Assembly (NCBI GenBank): GCA_002310235.1
Contig: DBYO01000013.1
Coordinates: forward strand, 45,416-80,721
Reading direction: 5' to 3'
DNA from: Bacteroidales bacterium UBA1184
Lineage (GTDB): Bacteria > Bacteroidota > Bacteroidia > Bacteroidales > ML635J-15
Length of the DNA stretch: 35,306 nucleotides
In this document: positions 1 to 7,493 of the stretch, piece by piece
Layout: each line of letters starts with the position of its first letter
Numbering within the stretch: position 1 is the stretch's first letter
Notes under the pieces: model-generated
Seen by the model: the letters and a program-made list of their open reading frames with translations, nothing else
Told to the model about the DNA's origin: nothing
Database searches by the model: none
Program-made: the position numbers and the translations under genes

Positions 1-1062
1 TTCCGCAAGGCTGTTACATCGGCATACGACAAACTTCTGCCCGAAGGCGAAAATCCTCGCTTCTTCATCTATCTCGAGGTCGATCCTGCAACAATCGACA
101 TCAACATTCATCCAACCAAGACCGAAATCAAGTTCGAGGGCGAACAGGCTATCTATATGATACTCAATTCTGCCGTGAAGGAAGCTCTCGGAAAGTTCAA
201 CATAGTGCCTACGCTTTCGTTCGAGGACGACATTACCCGCGATGTGCATCTTACATCGACAACGGTCGTCCGTCCGCCGGTGATAAGCGTCAACCCGGAG
301 TTCAATCCGTTCAAATACACCGATTCCGGCTATAAGCGCGAAGTTCCTAAAAATTGGGAACAGATGTACGAGCGTAATACGGGCAAGACTCGCGATGACT
401 TCGATTTGCCTGAAAGCGAAAATCCGTTGTCGGATGAAAATGTGCAGAGCGTTCAGTCGCATATACAGTATGGTGGCGACGACAATTATACTGGTGACAG
501 CCATCAGAAGTATCTGCAGTTGAAAAACAAGTACATACTCACGTCGTCGCATTCGGGAATGATTGTCATAAACCAGCGTAGGGCACACGAACGCATTATG
601 TACGAGCATTTTATGCGTATGCTCGAAACTCGCAGCGGCGTTATGCAGAAGTCGCTTTTCCCGCTGATGTTCGAACCGTCGCCTGAGGAGCGAGGTCTGC
701 TTATCGAGGTTATGACCGAACTCAATGCCATTGGTTTCGATATTGTTATGGTCGGTAACGATAAGTTCGAAATTCGCGGTGTGCCTGCCGAACTTGCCGA
801 AATGGACGTTAATGCAATCATCCGTCAGCTTCTCGACGAACTTTCGGAAGGTTCTCTAGATGTGAAACTGCTTCTGAACGACAAGATTGCGATTTCGCTG
901 GCTAAGTCGGCTGCAATGTCGTCGGGTGTGGCTCTCAAGGACGAGGAGATGGAGGATTTGTTTTTCCGCCTGATGTCGTGCTCAAACCATAATTATACTG
1001 CCGACGGCAGAAAAATTATGGAAATTGTGGATATTTCTGAAATTGAGAATAAATTTAACTGA
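1..1062 (+). CDS. mutL: DNA mismatch repair protein MutL, C-terminal part (5' end outside window)
   Basis: The frame is open from the first base, so the gene is cut by the window edge; 353 residues are visible. The start shows the end of the GHKL ATPase half: RFFIYLEVDPATIDINIHPT resembles the conserved MutL segment 'vDVNVHPtKtEVRF'. A linker of about 100 acidic residues follows, then the C-terminal dimerisation domain from about visible residue 165 to the end. MutL couples MutS mismatch recognition to strand removal. The usual endonuclease motif DQHA(X)2E(X)4E reads NQRRAHERIMYE here, so its first Asp and His are replaced. The first internal Met is at 157, but the homology clearly starts upstream, so 157 is not the gene start. 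A rhomboid gene follows 6 bases later, probably in the same operon. Confidence 0.95.
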   Translation, partial: FRKAVTSAYDKLLPEGENPRFFIYLEVDPATIDINIHPTKTEIKFEGEQAIYMILNSAVKEALGKFNIVPTLSFEDDITRDVHLTSTTVVRPPVISVNPEFNPFKYTDSGYKREVPKNWEQMYERNTGKTRDDFDLPESENPLSDENVQSVQSHIQYGGDDNYTGDSHQKYLQLKNKYILTSSHSGMIVINQRRAHERIMYEHFMRMLETRSGVMQKSLFPLMFEPSPEERGLLIEVMTELNAIGFDIVMVGNDKFEIRGVPAELAEMDVNAIIRQLLDELSEGSLDVKLLLNDKIAISLAKSAAMSSGVALKDEEMEDLFFRLMSCSNHNYTADGRKIMEIVDISEIENKFN

Positions 1063-1068
1063 TGAGTC

Positions 1069-1788
1069 ATGTTCAATAGGAATCCATTTTCAGACATACC
1101 GCCGGTAGTAAAGTACTTGCTGCTTGTGAATGTTGTAATGTTCATAGTGGCTATGTTTGTGCCGGTACTCGATTCGTATTGCGCACTATATAGTTTCCGC
1201 AGTCCGTTGTTTAAGCCTGTGCAGCTTGTTACTCACATGTTTATGCACGGCGGATTCTGGCACTTGTTCTTCAATATGTTCTCGTTGTATATGTTTGGTC
1301 GTGTGCTAGAGTCGTACTGGGGTTCAAAGCGGTTTTTCATCTATTACTTCGTGGCTGGAATCGGAGGTGCATTGTTCTATCTGCTTGTAAAAGAGATAGA
1401 AATACAGGTTCTTATGTCGTCGATGAGTCCCGAAGCCATCGAAGAGGTTATGCGCAATGGAGCCGACATATTGATGCAGGGCAAAAATTATGCTATGCCC
1501 GAACTTGGTAAGCTTAATCTTGTGCTTAATATTCCATGCGTTGGCGCATCGGGTGCAATATACGGCTTGCTTCTCGCTTTCGGAATTATGTTCCCAAATG
1601 TCGAGATGTACATTTATTTTGCTATTCCAGTGAAAGCCAAGTGGATGGTAATCGCATTTGTGGTTATCGAACTCTTGCTTGGCATTCTGAATGCACAAGG
1701 CGATAATGTGGCTCACTTTGCACACTTCGGCGGTATGCTCATCGGTTTCATACTGCTAATGATTTGGCGTAAGAAAGGAGAGGTGTAA
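1069..1788 (+). CDS. Rhomboid family intramembrane serine protease (first of a tandem pair)
   Basis: This 239-aa inner-membrane protein has about six hydrophobic segments. It shows the rhomboid landmarks in order: the HxxxN element HLFFN (His65, Asn69), the nucleophile motif GASGA with Ser161, and the final helix AHFGGMLIG with catalytic His219. It is therefore predicted to be an active protease cutting helices within the bilayer. About 40 residues between the third and fourth hydrophobic segments (roughly 108-150) are polar and form an extra loop. The ATG at 1069 follows mutL by 6 bases. The stop overlaps the start of the next rhomboid (TAATG), so the two are probably translationally coupled. 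Substrates cannot be inferred. Confidence 0.93.
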   Translation: MFNRNPFSDIPPVVKYLLLVNVVMFIVAMFVPVLDSYCALYSFRSPLFKPVQLVTHMFMHGGFWHLFFNMFSLYMFGRVLESYWGSKRFFIYYFVAGIGGALFYLLVKEIEIQVLMSSMSPEAIEEVMRNGADILMQGKNYAMPELGKLNLVLNIPCVGASGAIYGLLLAFGIMFPNVEMYIYFAIPVKAKWMVIAFVVIELLLGILNAQGDNVAHFAHFGGMLIGFILLMIWRKKGEV

Positions 1789-2672
1789 TGAGGCAGGGAC
1801 TCTGGGATGAAATAAGGAATATTTTCCGTCAGCGCAACAACCTGAGCATTCTGATATTCTTGAATCTAGCGGTGTTTGTCGTTGTGCTTACCATTAACCT
1901 CGGATTTTTCTTTGCCGGCAAGACATTCGACGTTTCGTCGTGGCTTGGCGTTTCGTCAAATTTCTCGGTGCTTGCCCATCGCCCCTGGACGGTGCTGACA
2001 TACATGTTCGTGCATAGCAGCTTTCTGCATATCTTGTTCAATTTGCTTGTGCTGTACTGGTTCGGTAAGATGTTCCTTCAATACCTTTCGCAACGGCAGT
2101 TGTTCGGTGTCTATCTGCTTGGAGGACTGGCGGGCGCGTTGGTGTTCATTGTGGCATACAATATAATTCCGGTGTTTGCTGTCGTCAAGAATGTCGCTTT
2201 TGCCATAGGCGCGTCGGCTTCGATAATGGCTATTGTATTTGCTATTGCCGTACTGGTGCCTAATTTGCCGGTACGATTGGCTTTTCTTGGTCAGATGAAG
2301 CTTAAATATCTAGCAATGATAATAGTTGCTATCGACTTGCTGAGTATTCCTTTCGGCAATGCTGGCGGACATTTTGCTCATCTTGGCGGTGCGCTGATGG
2401 GTGCGATTTTTGCAATATGCTATTCAAAAGGTACCGACATTACGATTTTTCTCTCGCGCTTTTTCACATGGGTGGGAAATTTGTTCAAGTCGGAACCAAA
2501 GGCAAAATCATCGAGCAGCAGCCGCGCCGAAACCGATGCAGAGTATAACCGGCGTAAGGCACGGGAACAGAAAGAAATAGATAAGATATTGGACAAAGTT
2601 AAGGAATCTGGATATTCGAGCCTGACGAAGGAGGAAAAAGAGAAGTTGTTCAGCAATAGTAATAAAATTTAA
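1788..2672 (+). CDS. Rhomboid family intramembrane protease with C-terminal cytoplasmic tail (second of a tandem pair)
   Basis: This 294-aa protein has the rhomboid fold: HILFN (His81, Asn85), a nucleophile motif GASAS with Ser143, and the AHLGG helix with His198. The usual GxSG reads GASA, with Ala after the serine; I recall this as common in Bacteroidales relatives. After the last membrane helix comes a charged, Ser-rich tail (about 230-294) with the pattern YNRRKAREQKEIDKILDKVK, which I recognise as the DUF6576-type tail of Bacteroidota rhomboids. The start overlaps the stop of the preceding rhomboid by one base. The next gene starts 4 bases after its stop, so the mutL-rhomboid-rhomboid-EEP order looks like one operon. 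Confidence 0.92.
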   Translation: MRQGLWDEIRNIFRQRNNLSILIFLNLAVFVVVLTINLGFFFAGKTFDVSSWLGVSSNFSVLAHRPWTVLTYMFVHSSFLHILFNLLVLYWFGKMFLQYLSQRQLFGVYLLGGLAGALVFIVAYNIIPVFAVVKNVAFAIGASASIMAIVFAIAVLVPNLPVRLAFLGQMKLKYLAMIIVAIDLLSIPFGNAGGHFAHLGGALMGAIFAICYSKGTDITIFLSRFFTWVGNLFKSEPKAKSSSSSRAETDAEYNRRKAREQKEIDKILDKVKESGYSSLTKEEKEKLFSNSNKI

Positions 2673-2676
2673 GTCT

Positions 2677-3753
2677 ATGTTGCGTAAGATTTTATGGGTT
2701 CTGTCGATATTGGTCGTGATAGCAGTGTTGCTAAGCATTATTTCGGTATATGTTTCGCCCGCCGATGCAAAATGGATGTCGCTTTGTCCGTTTTTGCTGA
2801 AATATCTGCTTATAGGTCTTGCTGCACTTGTGTTGGTTTGGCTGTTTGTTAACTTCAGGGTGGCCATTCCGTTGGCTGTGCTTGCATTTGTCGGACTTAA
2901 GTTCTTTTCGCACGAATATTCGTTCCGCGACAAGTCGCTCGACGACGAAGCCGATTTCAGGGTTATGTCGTACAATGTTAAGTGTTTCGGTATTCTAGAT
3001 AAGAATTCTAATCTGTTAAGAGGAAAGGTGTTGGAGACGATTACTGCCGCTGATGCCGACATTGTATGTTTGCAGGAAGCATATTGGGCAGAAAAAGCTT
3101 CCGATTTTCCTACCCTCGATGTTTTGTCTAAGAATCTGAATGCTGCTTCGGTGCAAAAGACTCAGCTTGCCAGTTTTAATCATGGCGTTGGCGGTTTGGC
3201 GGTAGTGTCGCGATACAAGGTGATAAACAAGTATTCGCATCCGTTTGATAGCACAGCAAATGGTTTTATGTATGTTGATATTTTGATGAAGGATGACACC
3301 GTACGTTTGTATAATTGTCATTTACAATCGATTATGATAAGCGATTCGGATGTGGAGATGAGCAGTCGTCACGAAGGCTTCAATCGCGAAAATAAGGAGA
3401 AGGCTAAGAATTTATATTCGAAATTTTCGGAGGCATCGGCAAGACGTGCTGTTCAGGTAGATATGCTTGTTGCAACGCTCGACACATGCCCGTATCCTGT
3501 GATTTTGTGTGGTGATTTCAATGATGTACCTTTGAGCTATACATGCTTCAGTATATTGGCATCGGGCGAACGTTTGCACGATACTTTTATGGAACGCGGC
3601 GATGGTGATGGACGCACATTTTCAGTTGCAGGTGTTGATTTTCGAATTGATTATATAATGCATTCAAATGTATTCAAGTGCCTGAGACATAAGGTGCTCA
3701 ATTTCAATATTGCCAACGATCATTATCCTGTAGCAGCGGACTTTAAAAGTTGA
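2677..3753 (+). CDS. Membrane-anchored endonuclease/exonuclease/phosphatase (EEP) family protein
   Basis: This 358-aa protein has two to three N-terminal membrane helices (about 1-90) followed by an EEP domain (about 95-358). Visible EEP motifs are MSYNVKCFG, CLQEAYW with the metal-binding Glu, CGDFNDVP with the Asp/Asn pair, RIDYIMHS, and the terminal NDHYPVAADF with the catalytic His. The fold covers nucleases and phospho- or sphingolipid diesterases, and the membrane anchor suggests an extracytoplasmic domain. The actual substrate is unknown. It is the last gene of the mutL operon. Its TGA stop lies inside a 14-bp tandem repeat, so the repeat encodes the final codons. Confidence 0.9.
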   Translation: MLRKILWVLSILVVIAVLLSIISVYVSPADAKWMSLCPFLLKYLLIGLAALVLVWLFVNFRVAIPLAVLAFVGLKFFSHEYSFRDKSLDDEADFRVMSYNVKCFGILDKNSNLLRGKVLETITAADADIVCLQEAYWAEKASDFPTLDVLSKNLNAASVQKTQLASFNHGVGGLAVVSRYKVINKYSHPFDSTANGFMYVDILMKDDTVRLYNCHLQSIMISDSDVEMSSRHEGFNRENKEKAKNLYSKFSEASARRAVQVDMLVATLDTCPYPVILCGDFNDVPLSYTCFSILASGERLHDTFMERGDGDGRTFSVAGVDFRIDYIMHSNVFKCLRHKVLNFNIANDHYPVAADFKS

Positions 3754-3804
3754 AAGTTAAAAGTTGAAAGTTAAAAGTTGAGAGTTTAAAGTTCAAAGTT
3801 TAAG
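3745..3804. repeat. Four-copy 14-bp tandem repeat overlapping a stop codon
   Basis: The unit AAAAGTTGAAAGTT occurs at 3745-3758 and 3759-3772 without change, at 3773-3786 with one mismatch and at 3787-3800 with two. Internally it is built of heptamers of the type TTGAAAG/TTAAAAG. The TGA stop of the upstream EEP gene (3751-3753) is part of the first unit. The same heptamer, in the opposite orientation, forms the array at 5567-5601. Confidence 0.9.
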
Positions 3805-3858
3805 GATTTTTACTAAAATATTTAAATACCGTAGGATTTGAAGCAAATGGCTATAATG

Positions 3859-3900
3859 GCTTTAAGCCTTTGAGCCTTCTAGCCTTTAAGCCTTTTAGCC
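3859..3900. repeat. AGCCTT repeat with 8-bp period at the 3' end of gldA
   Basis: AGCCTT recurs at 3865, 3873, 3881 and 3889, with a partial AGCC at 3897, giving an exact 8-bp period with two variable bases per unit. The array overlaps the gldA stop codon (3895-3897 on the minus strand). Together with the 14-bp array it fills the gap between two convergent genes. I see no classical terminator in this gap. Confidence 0.85.
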
Positions 3901-4806
3901 GTTTGTAAGTTCAGCAAATACTTCTTCTATAGACTTTTCCTTTTCCTGCATGCTCAGCACTGCTCTACCTTTCTGCACGGCAAGGTTGAATACTTCCTTG
4001 CGGATGTCGTTGTCTTTGCTGAATTCTATTGCAAATCGAGTGGGGGACTGTTTGCGGACATTTCTGATGCCTTTTATTTGAGCAAAATCCTTTTCGGAAA
4101 GTTCTCCGTCAAGTTCGATAAGTAGAGTTGAAATGGAGTCGCTGTTGAGATGGGCAAAATCTTCGGCTTTGTCGTTGGCTAGTAGAACGCCTTTCTTTAT
4201 CAATAAGATACGATCGCAGATGGCTTCCACTTCCTGCATTATGTGGGTCGATAGGATGACGGTCTTTTCCTTGCCAAGATTCTTTATCAGGTTTCTGATT
4301 TCGATAATCTGGTTGGGGTCGAGTCCCGATGTCGGTTCGTCGAGTATAAGCACTTCTGGGTCGTGAATTATGGCTTGTGCCAGACCTACACGCTGCTTGT
4401 AGCCTTTCGATAGGGTGCCGATTTTCTTGTTTATCTCGGGCTCAAGACCTGTGAGCGCTACAACTTCATCTATTCTTGCTTTTTTGTTTTTGATGCCATA
4501 AATACCTGCAACAAACTCAAGATATTCAACGATGTACATGTCGAAGTAAAGGGGATTTTGCTCTGGTAAATAACCGAGTTTCTTGCGGATTTCAATCGGA
4601 TCTTCGAGGATGTTCTTTCCATTTATGAAAACGTCGCCATCTGTGGCTGGAATGTAGCCTGTGATTATTTTCATCAGTGTTGACTTGCCGGCACCGTTGG
4701 GGCCAAGAAATCCTACAATCTCACCATTGTTGATGTCAAAACTTACATTGTCAAGCGCTTTCTGTTCTCCGAAAACCTTTGTTATATTCCTTACTTCGAT
4801 AGACAT
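3895..4806 (-). CDS. gldA: GldA-type ABC transporter ATP-binding protein
   Basis: This 303-aa cytoplasmic ATPase has Walker A GPNGAGKST near residue 35, the Q-loop in GYLPEQNPLYFDMY, the signature LSKGYKQR, Walker B VLILDEPTSGLDP and the switch STHIMQEVE. The overall sequence, including the PEQNPLYFDMYIVEYLEF stretch and the roughly 70-residue C-terminal domain, fits GldA. In gliding Bacteroidota, GldA works with the permeases GldF and GldG. Non-gliding Bacteroidales also keep it, probably as a general exporter ATPase. No permease lies nearby. The -7-like box at 4827-4834 supports this start. The 3' end overlaps an 8-bp repeat array. Confidence 0.88.
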   Translation of the reverse strand: MSIEVRNITKVFGEQKALDNVSFDINNGEIVGFLGPNGAGKSTLMKIITGYIPATDGDVFINGKNILEDPIEIRKKLGYLPEQNPLYFDMYIVEYLEFVAGIYGIKNKKARIDEVVALTGLEPEINKKIGTLSKGYKQRVGLAQAIIHDPEVLILDEPTSGLDPNQIIEIRNLIKNLGKEKTVILSTHIMQEVEAICDRILLIKKGVLLANDKAEDFAHLNSDSISTLLIELDGELSEKDFAQIKGIRNVRKQSPTRFAIEFSKDNDIRKEVFNLAVQKGRAVLSMQEKEKSIEEVFAELTNG

Positions 4807-4826
4807 GTCCGTGTGTTTTTAGATCG

Positions 4827-4834
4827 CAAAAATA
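4827..4834 (-). promoter_or_regulatory. Candidate -7 promoter box for gldA
   Basis: On the minus strand the bases read TATTTTTG, a full match to the Bacteroidota -7 consensus TAnnTTTG, about 20 bases upstream of the gldA ATG. I do not see a good -33 TTTG at the expected distance, so the call rests on the -7 box alone. Confidence 0.45.
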
Positions 4835-4850
4835 ACAATATTTGAAACTA

Positions 4851-5372
4851 TTATTCTTCCATTGTTAAGAATTCTTCAGACCATCCATGACCGAGGTCCC
4901 AGTGGATGTCAACCACAAATTCAAAGTCGTCTGGCAGATTGAATTCGTCTTCAAGTGCTTCGCGAAACTTTTCTATGTCAACGGTTTGTCCGTTTGTTGA
5001 CTCTGATAGCCAATGTCCAACATAAACACTGAACTTGCCATCGTTTTCGTCTAGGAAAATTCTGCCACGAGGTATCATTGTGTAGTTGCTTTCGTTGTAG
5101 AAAATCGATGTTGTGTCGCCTTTTGCGGCAGCGCGATGATGCTGTTTTTGCCAATAGGTTTTGTGAAGTTTGTTTATTGTAGCCTTTCCGTTGATAAAAA
5201 CGGCTTTGTCGGCATCTGTCTTTTCTACGCCAAACAGCGAGTTATTGGCAATGTCGTACCAGAATATGCCAACTTTGGGTTTGCCGTTGTCCATAAAACC
5301 CGACATTATGCTACATAATTCGTTGTGTTCTTGCTTGTTGGTGTGCTTTATGCCATTATCGTCTATGGTCAT
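4851..5372 (-). CDS. Hypothetical protein, 173 aa, predicted cytoplasmic
   Basis: I do not recognise this family. The protein has no signal peptide or membrane helix and is rich in acidic and aromatic residues. Its C-terminal third contains WLSESTNGQTVDIEKFREAL, then DDFEFVVDIHWDLGHGWSEE. The middle has GIFWYDIANNSLFGVEK and a basic/His patch, KTYWQKQHHRAAAKGD, followed by PRGRIFLDENDGKFSVYVGHW. These alternating beta-like segments suggest a small mixed alpha/beta domain. The ATG at 5372 is supported by an upstream -33/-7 promoter pair. It reads in the same direction as gldA with a 44-bp gap, and gldA has its own -7-like box, so the two may be independently transcribed. Confidence 0.7.
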   Translation of the reverse strand: MTIDDNGIKHTNKQEHNELCSIMSGFMDNGKPKVGIFWYDIANNSLFGVEKTDADKAVFINGKATINKLHKTYWQKQHHRAAAKGDTTSIFYNESNYTMIPRGRIFLDENDGKFSVYVGHWLSESTNGQTVDIEKFREALEDEFNLPDDFEFVVDIHWDLGHGWSEEFLTMEE

Positions 5373-5391
5373 TTTTTTGTATTTTAGGTCG

Positions 5392-5422
5392 CAAAAATAA
5401 CAAAAATTGTGACTATCGGCAA
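5392..5422 (-). promoter_or_regulatory. Promoter of the 173-aa hypothetical gene
   Basis: On the minus strand a -33-like ATTG (5420-5423) is followed by 20 bases and the -7 box TATTTTTG (5392-5399). This matches the Bacteroidota TTG-N19-21-TAnnTTTG layout, about 20 bases upstream of the start codon. Confidence 0.6.
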
Positions 5423-5452
5423 TATCAAAGCTGAAATAGGTCGGTATTTAAT

Positions 5453-5485
5453 GCAGTAGCGACGAGACAAACTCGTCGCTACTGC
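5453..5485. repeat. Perfect 14-bp inverted repeat with 5-nt loop
   Basis: GCAGTAGCGACGAG (5453-5466) and CTCGTCGCTACTGC (5472-5485) are perfect reverse complements around ACAAA. There is no T-run on either side, so it is not a typical intrinsic terminator. It resembles a REP-like dispersed palindrome. It lies between the promoter of the 173-aa gene and the end of the SGNH-PCMD gene. Confidence 0.75.
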
Positions 5486-5521
5486 TTATTAATTATTGTA
5501 TCGTGTTTGTTGGGGACATTT

Positions 5522-5558
5522 GTCGTTGCTCGCTTTGTCAGTCGTTGCTCGCAACGAC
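5522..5558. repeat. Direct repeat plus small hairpin (CGTTGC-type)
   Basis: GTCGTTGCTCGC occurs twice (5522-5533 and 5541-5552). The second copy forms a perfect hairpin, GTCGTTGC-tc-GCAACGAC (5541-5558). A close relative of this hairpin lies at 10044-10065. Confidence 0.65.
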
Positions 5559-5566
5559 TCTACAGA

Positions 5567-5601
5567 CTTTCAACTTTCAATTTTCAACTTTCAACTTTCA
5601 A
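5567..5601. repeat. Five-copy CTTTCAA heptamer array 3' of the SGNH-PCMD gene
   Basis: The array contains CTTTCAA at 5567, 5574, 5588 and 5595, and TTTTCAA at 5581. Read on the minus strand it is (TTGAAAG)n, starting 4 bases after the TAA stop (5606-5608) of the minus-strand gene. It uses the same heptamer as 3745-3804 and has the same orientation relative to the gene it follows. Confidence 0.85.
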
Positions 5602-5605
5602 CTGA

Positions 5606-7312
5606 TTAATACTCTAGTTTTATATTGTCCACCCACAGCGTATTTCCTATTGTTCCCGAGAATGCTTCCTGGCTTGTTACGCTAATGAGCATAATTGCGT
5701 GAGTTACAGGTGTGTTTTCGTCTCCCCAGCCGACTTCGTGTATCTCAACATTCTTGCCTTTGCTGTTGATTGTGTAGAAGTTGTCCTTTTTGGGTCCGAG
5801 ATTCATGTAAGGTTTGTAATTGGGTGATTTTGTTGCGTCACCATAGATTACTGGAATGCGGAATCCGTTAACCCACTCCTTTGTCGGACTAGATATGCGG
5901 TAAATAGCTGTTCCTACACGTTTTGCATATACATTGCCTTTCTCGTCTTCCCAGCGGTTCTGTAGTATGAAAAGTATTTCGTGTTCGTCGTTTCCTGGGC
6001 GGCTCGACGATGATAAGGTTTTGCAAGTGGTAATTGTTCCTTTGTTGGGCATTGCCGACTTGTAGTCGAGTATGACAGCTTTAGGCTTGTTGGTAAATGG
6101 CACACCCCATCTCATTCTGCTGTATGGGTTGTCAGTACCGCTGACAGGCTCGTGTGCTTTGCCCCAATAGATTGTTCCAGAGACCAAAACCTTTATGTTT
6201 ATTATTCCGATTACCTTGCATTCGGCGTATTCGGTTGTGAGTTTTGCACAGTAGCCGTTGCCGCGCTTTTCGGGATATACGGTGTTGCTTGTCTTCGATA
6301 TTCCGGCAACTTTGGCGTATGTGTTCGATGATGCCCATATAGACTTGATGTTCAGCGCTTTGTTTTCTCGAATAGTGTCGCGCGGACCGATGGCATATAT
6401 GCGTCTGGTGTTGCCCCCGATTATTAATGATTCTTCAATATCGCGCACCGTCCAGCTTTCGAAGTTGCCGTATTGTACATTTTTGTATGTCTGTGCTGAT
6501 AGAGGTAGAATGTTGGTTATCAACATTGAGACTATGCATAGCATTACTGCTAGTGAGGCGAAAAGTTTTGTGCTCATACGATTGTGTGTTGTATTGTTGG
6601 TTATTGTGTTAGATGTTATGTTGTTGCATATTGCGTTTGCTATGATTTCCTGACCCTTTTGGTTGGGATGAATTCCATCGCAGCAGAAAAACGAGCGGTA
6701 GTCGCGCAGTTTTATGAATGGCTTGTAGATGTCGATTATGCCTATGTTTTCCGAACATGCTACCTTTATTATTTCCTGGTTGTACATTTCGTGCCACAGA
6801 CCAACGACTTCTATATTTCCGTAGAGCCATTTCATTATGTTTGTTATTTGGTTGGAATTCATTCCTTTTGTAAAGTGCCGGAAATATGCTTTGGTGTCGA
6901 TTGGTGGCATTGTGAGTATGTATATTGTTGCGCCTGTAGTTTTTAACTTTTGTATTATTCGGCGGTAAGTTTCTACAAATGTCTGCAAAGGCGTTTTTGC
7001 AATATGTTCAAACTCAGGTCTTTCTGCAATCTCCTCCCACATTTTGTCGCTGTCGTTGCCTCCGAATTCCAAAAGTACGATGTCGTTTGGCGAAATCTTA
7101 TCCAGATGTTTGTCTATAATCTTTTCGCCTGCAGTCACGGTGCAGCCAAACTTGCCAAGGTTGACAGCTTCGATTCCGAGTTTGCAACTGCAAATGTCGG
7201 TTACATTGTTGTTGGATATTTTGTATTTTAGGCGACCACCATCATACTCAGAAATTATACCTTTTATTATTGAGTCGCCGAATGCGAATATTTTTTGACT
7301 TTTCATTCCCAT
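5606..7312 (-). CDS. Composite protein: SGNH/GDSL hydrolase fused to a secreted PCMD-domain protein
   Basis: The reading frame is 568 aa. Residues 1-231 form a complete SGNH/GDSL hydrolase domain: FGDS with nucleophile Ser14, GGND (block III) and DGIHPN (block V Asp/His). It has no signal peptide. Residues 232-245 are an Asn/Thr-rich linker. Met246 (ATG at 6575-6577) starts a textbook signal peptide, with a hydrophobic core followed by LSAQ near 271-274. After it comes an all-beta region (about 275-568) ending WVDNIKLEY, which I recognise as a PCMD (putative carbohydrate metabolism) domain. Two ordinary proteins thus appear joined in one frame. If made as one chain, the hydrolase would stay cytoplasmic and the PCMD part would cross the membrane. 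A separate start at 6577 is equally plausible. The start at 7312 follows a TAATTTTG -7-like box at 7338-7345 on the minus strand. Confidence 0.8.
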   Translation of the reverse strand: MGMKSQKIFAFGDSIIKGIISEYDGGRLKYKISNNNVTDICSCKLGIEAVNLGKFGCTVTAGEKIIDKHLDKISPNDIVLLEFGGNDSDKMWEEIAERPEFEHIAKTPLQTFVETYRRIIQKLKTTGATIYILTMPPIDTKAYFRHFTKGMNSNQITNIMKWLYGNIEVVGLWHEMYNQEIIKVACSENIGIIDIYKPFIKLRDYRSFFCCDGIHPNQKGQEIIANAICNNITSNTITNNTTHNRMSTKLFASLAVMLCIVSMLITNILPLSAQTYKNVQYGNFESWTVRDIEESLIIGGNTRRIYAIGPRDTIRENKALNIKSIWASSNTYAKVAGISKTSNTVYPEKRGNGYCAKLTTEYAECKVIGIINIKVLVSGTIYWGKAHEPVSGTDNPYSRMRWGVPFTNKPKAVILDYKSAMPNKGTITTCKTLSSSSRPGNDEHEILFILQNRWEDEKGNVYAKRVGTAIYRISSPTKEWVNGFRIPVIYGDATKSPNYKPYMNLGPKKDNFYTINSKGKNVEIHEVGWGDENTPVTHAIMLISVTSQEAFSGTIGNTLWVDNIKLEY

Positions 7313-7410
7313 AATATTTCGTTTTATTTTGTCGCAAAATTACGGCTGATTTTTGACATGAAAATTTTATGTGATTATGGATGCTTGATATTGACAAAAT
7401 CTGTATTTTT

Positions 7411-7463
7411 GTGACGAAATTTAAAATGTAGTGACGAATTATATGCAATTTGAATTTCGTCAC
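7411..7463 (+). promoter_or_regulatory. Repeated GTGACGAA sites upstream of the LytTR gene (candidate operator)
   Basis: GTGACGAAAT (7411-7420) and GTGACGAATT (7431-7440) are direct repeats starting exactly 20 bp apart, two helical turns. A third copy is inverted (AATTTCGTCAC, 7453-7463), and a partial TGACGAAA overlaps the LytTR start codon at 7495. LytTR domains characteristically bind paired direct repeats about two turns apart, so these may be binding sites for the protein encoded next to them. The rest of 7313-7493 is AT-rich and also serves the divergent SGNH-PCMD gene. Confidence 0.55.
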
Positions 7464-7493
7464 ACTAAAATTTGGGACTAAATTCTAATAATA

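Noticed and set aside
3745..3900. Possible CRISPR array or att site in the repeat-rich gap
   Set aside because: The units are 8 and 14 bp with no unique spacers, and there are no cas or integrase genes nearby; these are simple tandem repeats.
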